Assembly (NCBI GenBank): GCA_023393165.1
Contig: JAEWMJ010000041.1
Span: forward strand, 1 to 64,000
Reading direction: 5' to 3'
Source: Bacillota bacterium
GTDB lineage: Bacteria > Bacillota > Clostridia > Christensenellales > Christensenellaceae
DNA: 64,000 nucleotides
In this document: in pieces, positions 63,113 to 64,000 of the stretch
How the letters are laid out: the number at the start of each line of letters is the position of its first letter
How positions within the stretch are numbered: the stretch's first letter is position 1
Program-made: the position numbers and the translations under genes
The notes under the pieces: model-generated
Told to the model about the DNA's origin: nothing
Databases searched by the model: none
Seen by the model: the letters and a program-made list of their open reading frames with translations, nothing else

Positions 63113-64000
63113 TTAATCTTCGAACAAAGGCGTGGACATATACCTCTCTGCCGAATCGGGCAGTAATGCGACGATCATCTTCCCCCGGTTTTCCGGCCTT
63201 GCAGCAACCTGCGCAGCAGCCGCCAGCGCCGCGCCCGAGGATATGCCCACAGGAAGTCCTTCCAGCCGCGCAACCGCGCGCGCCTCGTCAAAAGCCTCCT
63301 CGTCGCTTATGCAGATGACTTCGTCCACCGCACCGGGATCGTATACTTCCGGCACAAAACCGGCTCCCAGGCCCTGTATGCCGTTGGGACCCGCCTGACC
63401 GCCTGAGAGCACATTTGATCCTTCCGGCTCGACCGCTATGATCCGTACTTCAGGATTTTTTTCCTTCAGCGCCCGTCCTACCCCCGAAACCGTGCCGCCC
63501 GAACCAACGCCCGCTATAAAAATATCCACCTTTCCGTCCGTATCCCGCCATATCTCCCGGCCGGTGGTTTCACGGTGCGCTTTAGGGTTTGCGGGGTTAT
63601 CAAACTGGGACGGGATAAATGAATCCGGGATCTTTTGAGCGAGTTCACGTGCAACCCTGATTGAGCCGGCCATTCCTTCCTTGCCGTCCGACAGTTCCAC
63701 GCGCGCCCCCAAATGTTTTATCATCTTCCTGCGCTCGGCGCTCATGGTATCCGGCATCACGATGACAGCCTGATACCCCCGCGCCGCCGCTGCAAACGCG
63801 AGCGCTATCCCCGTGTTGCCGCTGGTGGGTTCAATGATGGTTGAACCTTTTTTCAATAGTCCCTTTTTCTCCGCATCCTCGATCATGGCGATTCCCACCC
63901 TGTCCTTTACGGAGAACAAAGGGTTAAAATACTCGATCTTGGCGATAATGGTTGCTTGCGCATTTTTTTTGGCGGCATATTTATTCAGCGCCAGCAACGG
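63113..64000 (-). CDS. cysK: Cysteine synthase A (O-acetylserine sulfhydrylase), N-terminus outside window
   Basis: 296 codons visible; PLLALNK, with P from the last three bases, shows that the true start lies beyond the right edge (usual length about 305-310). PLP Lys is in NPLFSVKDR; EPTSGNTGIALA is the substrate loop and GVGSGGTVSGVGRAL the PLP phosphate loop. It makes L-cysteine from O-acetylserine and sulfide in the cytosol. Residues near the start (SVKD in place of usual GSVKD) show one change, F for Gly, beside the PLP Lys. Confidence 0.93.
   Translation of the reverse strand, partial: PLLALNKYAAKKNAQATIIAKIEYFNPLFSVKDRVGIAMIEDAEKKGLLKKGSTIIEPTSGNTGIALAFAAAARGYQAVIVMPDTMSAERRKMIKHLGARVELSDGKEGMAGSIRVARELAQKIPDSFIPSQFDNPANPKAHRETTGREIWRDTDGKVDIFIAGVGSGGTVSGVGRALKEKNPEVRIIAVEPEGSNVLSGGQAGPNGIQGLGAGFVPEVYDPGAVDEVICISDEEAFDEARAVARLEGLPVGISSGAALAAAAQVAARPENRGKMIVALLPDSAERYMSTPLFED

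Overview
The window looks like a chromosomal segment of a low-to-medium-GC, single-membrane Firmicute, most likely class Clostridia. Supporting signs are strong GGAGG ribosome-binding sites with ATG, GTG and TTG starts, sigma-A promoters with many TGnTATAAT extended -10 boxes, tRNA genes with encoded CCA, a GerMN-type lipoprotein, a type IV pilus locus with no secretin gene, and a wall amidase. The genus cannot be fixed from sequence reading alone. Genes at both ends run off the window.

Layout. 1-5.6 kb: the N-terminal 1876 residues of a giant modular surface protein (leucine-rich repeats, a Gly-rich repeat region, Listeria-Bacteroides repeats, a bacterial Ig-like domain and a GBS Bsp-like repeat), cut by the left edge. 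5.9-8.3 kb: a small zinc-ribbon protein, a five-tRNA operon (Leu, Gly, Gly, Gly, Lys), galE and a 59-residue holin-like gene. 8.5-14.7 kb: a GerMN lipoprotein coupled to a glycosyltransferase, then a 1286-residue amidase/glucosaminidase wall hydrolase carrying seven of the same GBS Bsp-like repeats and a (SASP)14 tail.

15-42 kb is a surface-polysaccharide region, visibly richer in A+T than the right third. It holds a 1402-residue fusion (methyltransferase, coiled coil and three glycosyltransferase domains), a two-gene ABC-2 polysaccharide exporter, UDP-GlcNAc 2-epimerase, two large membrane proteins, an acyltransferase and an SDR enzyme. A second operon encodes a glycosyltransferase, a pyruvyl transferase, a hexapeptide acetyltransferase, an F420-hydrogenase-beta-like Fe-S protein and a Wzx flippase. 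Two more glycosyltransferases and a complete GDP-mannose set (manC, manA, phosphohexomutase) follow, and then ugd. The window therefore has two polysaccharide export routes (ABC and Wzx), but I see no initiating polyprenyl-phosphate sugar transferase and no sure Wzy polymerase.

43.7-51.6 kb: a B12-binding radical SAM protein, a DUF454 protein, a 400-bp non-coding element with inverted termini and two internal 160-bp repeats, a GDSL hydrolase / alcohol dehydrogenase / sugar kinase cluster, and a tandem pair of MprF-like membrane proteins. 51.6-62.3 kb: a complete type IV pilus locus: two major-pilin-like genes with their own promoters and terminators, pilB-pilT, pilD on the opposite strand, and a pilC-M-N-O-minor-pilin operon. 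62.5-64 kb: a small membrane exporter-like protein and cysK, cut by the right edge.

The genes fit one theme: building and displaying a cell surface (sugar nucleotides, glycan assembly and export, wall remodelling, repeat adhesins, pili). The most unusual items are the methyltransferase/coiled-coil/glycosyltransferase fusion beside an ABC exporter, the inverted-repeat element at 45944-46343, the predicted 5'-terminal stem-loop on a pilin mRNA, and the repeat module shared by the giant surface protein and the wall hydrolase.
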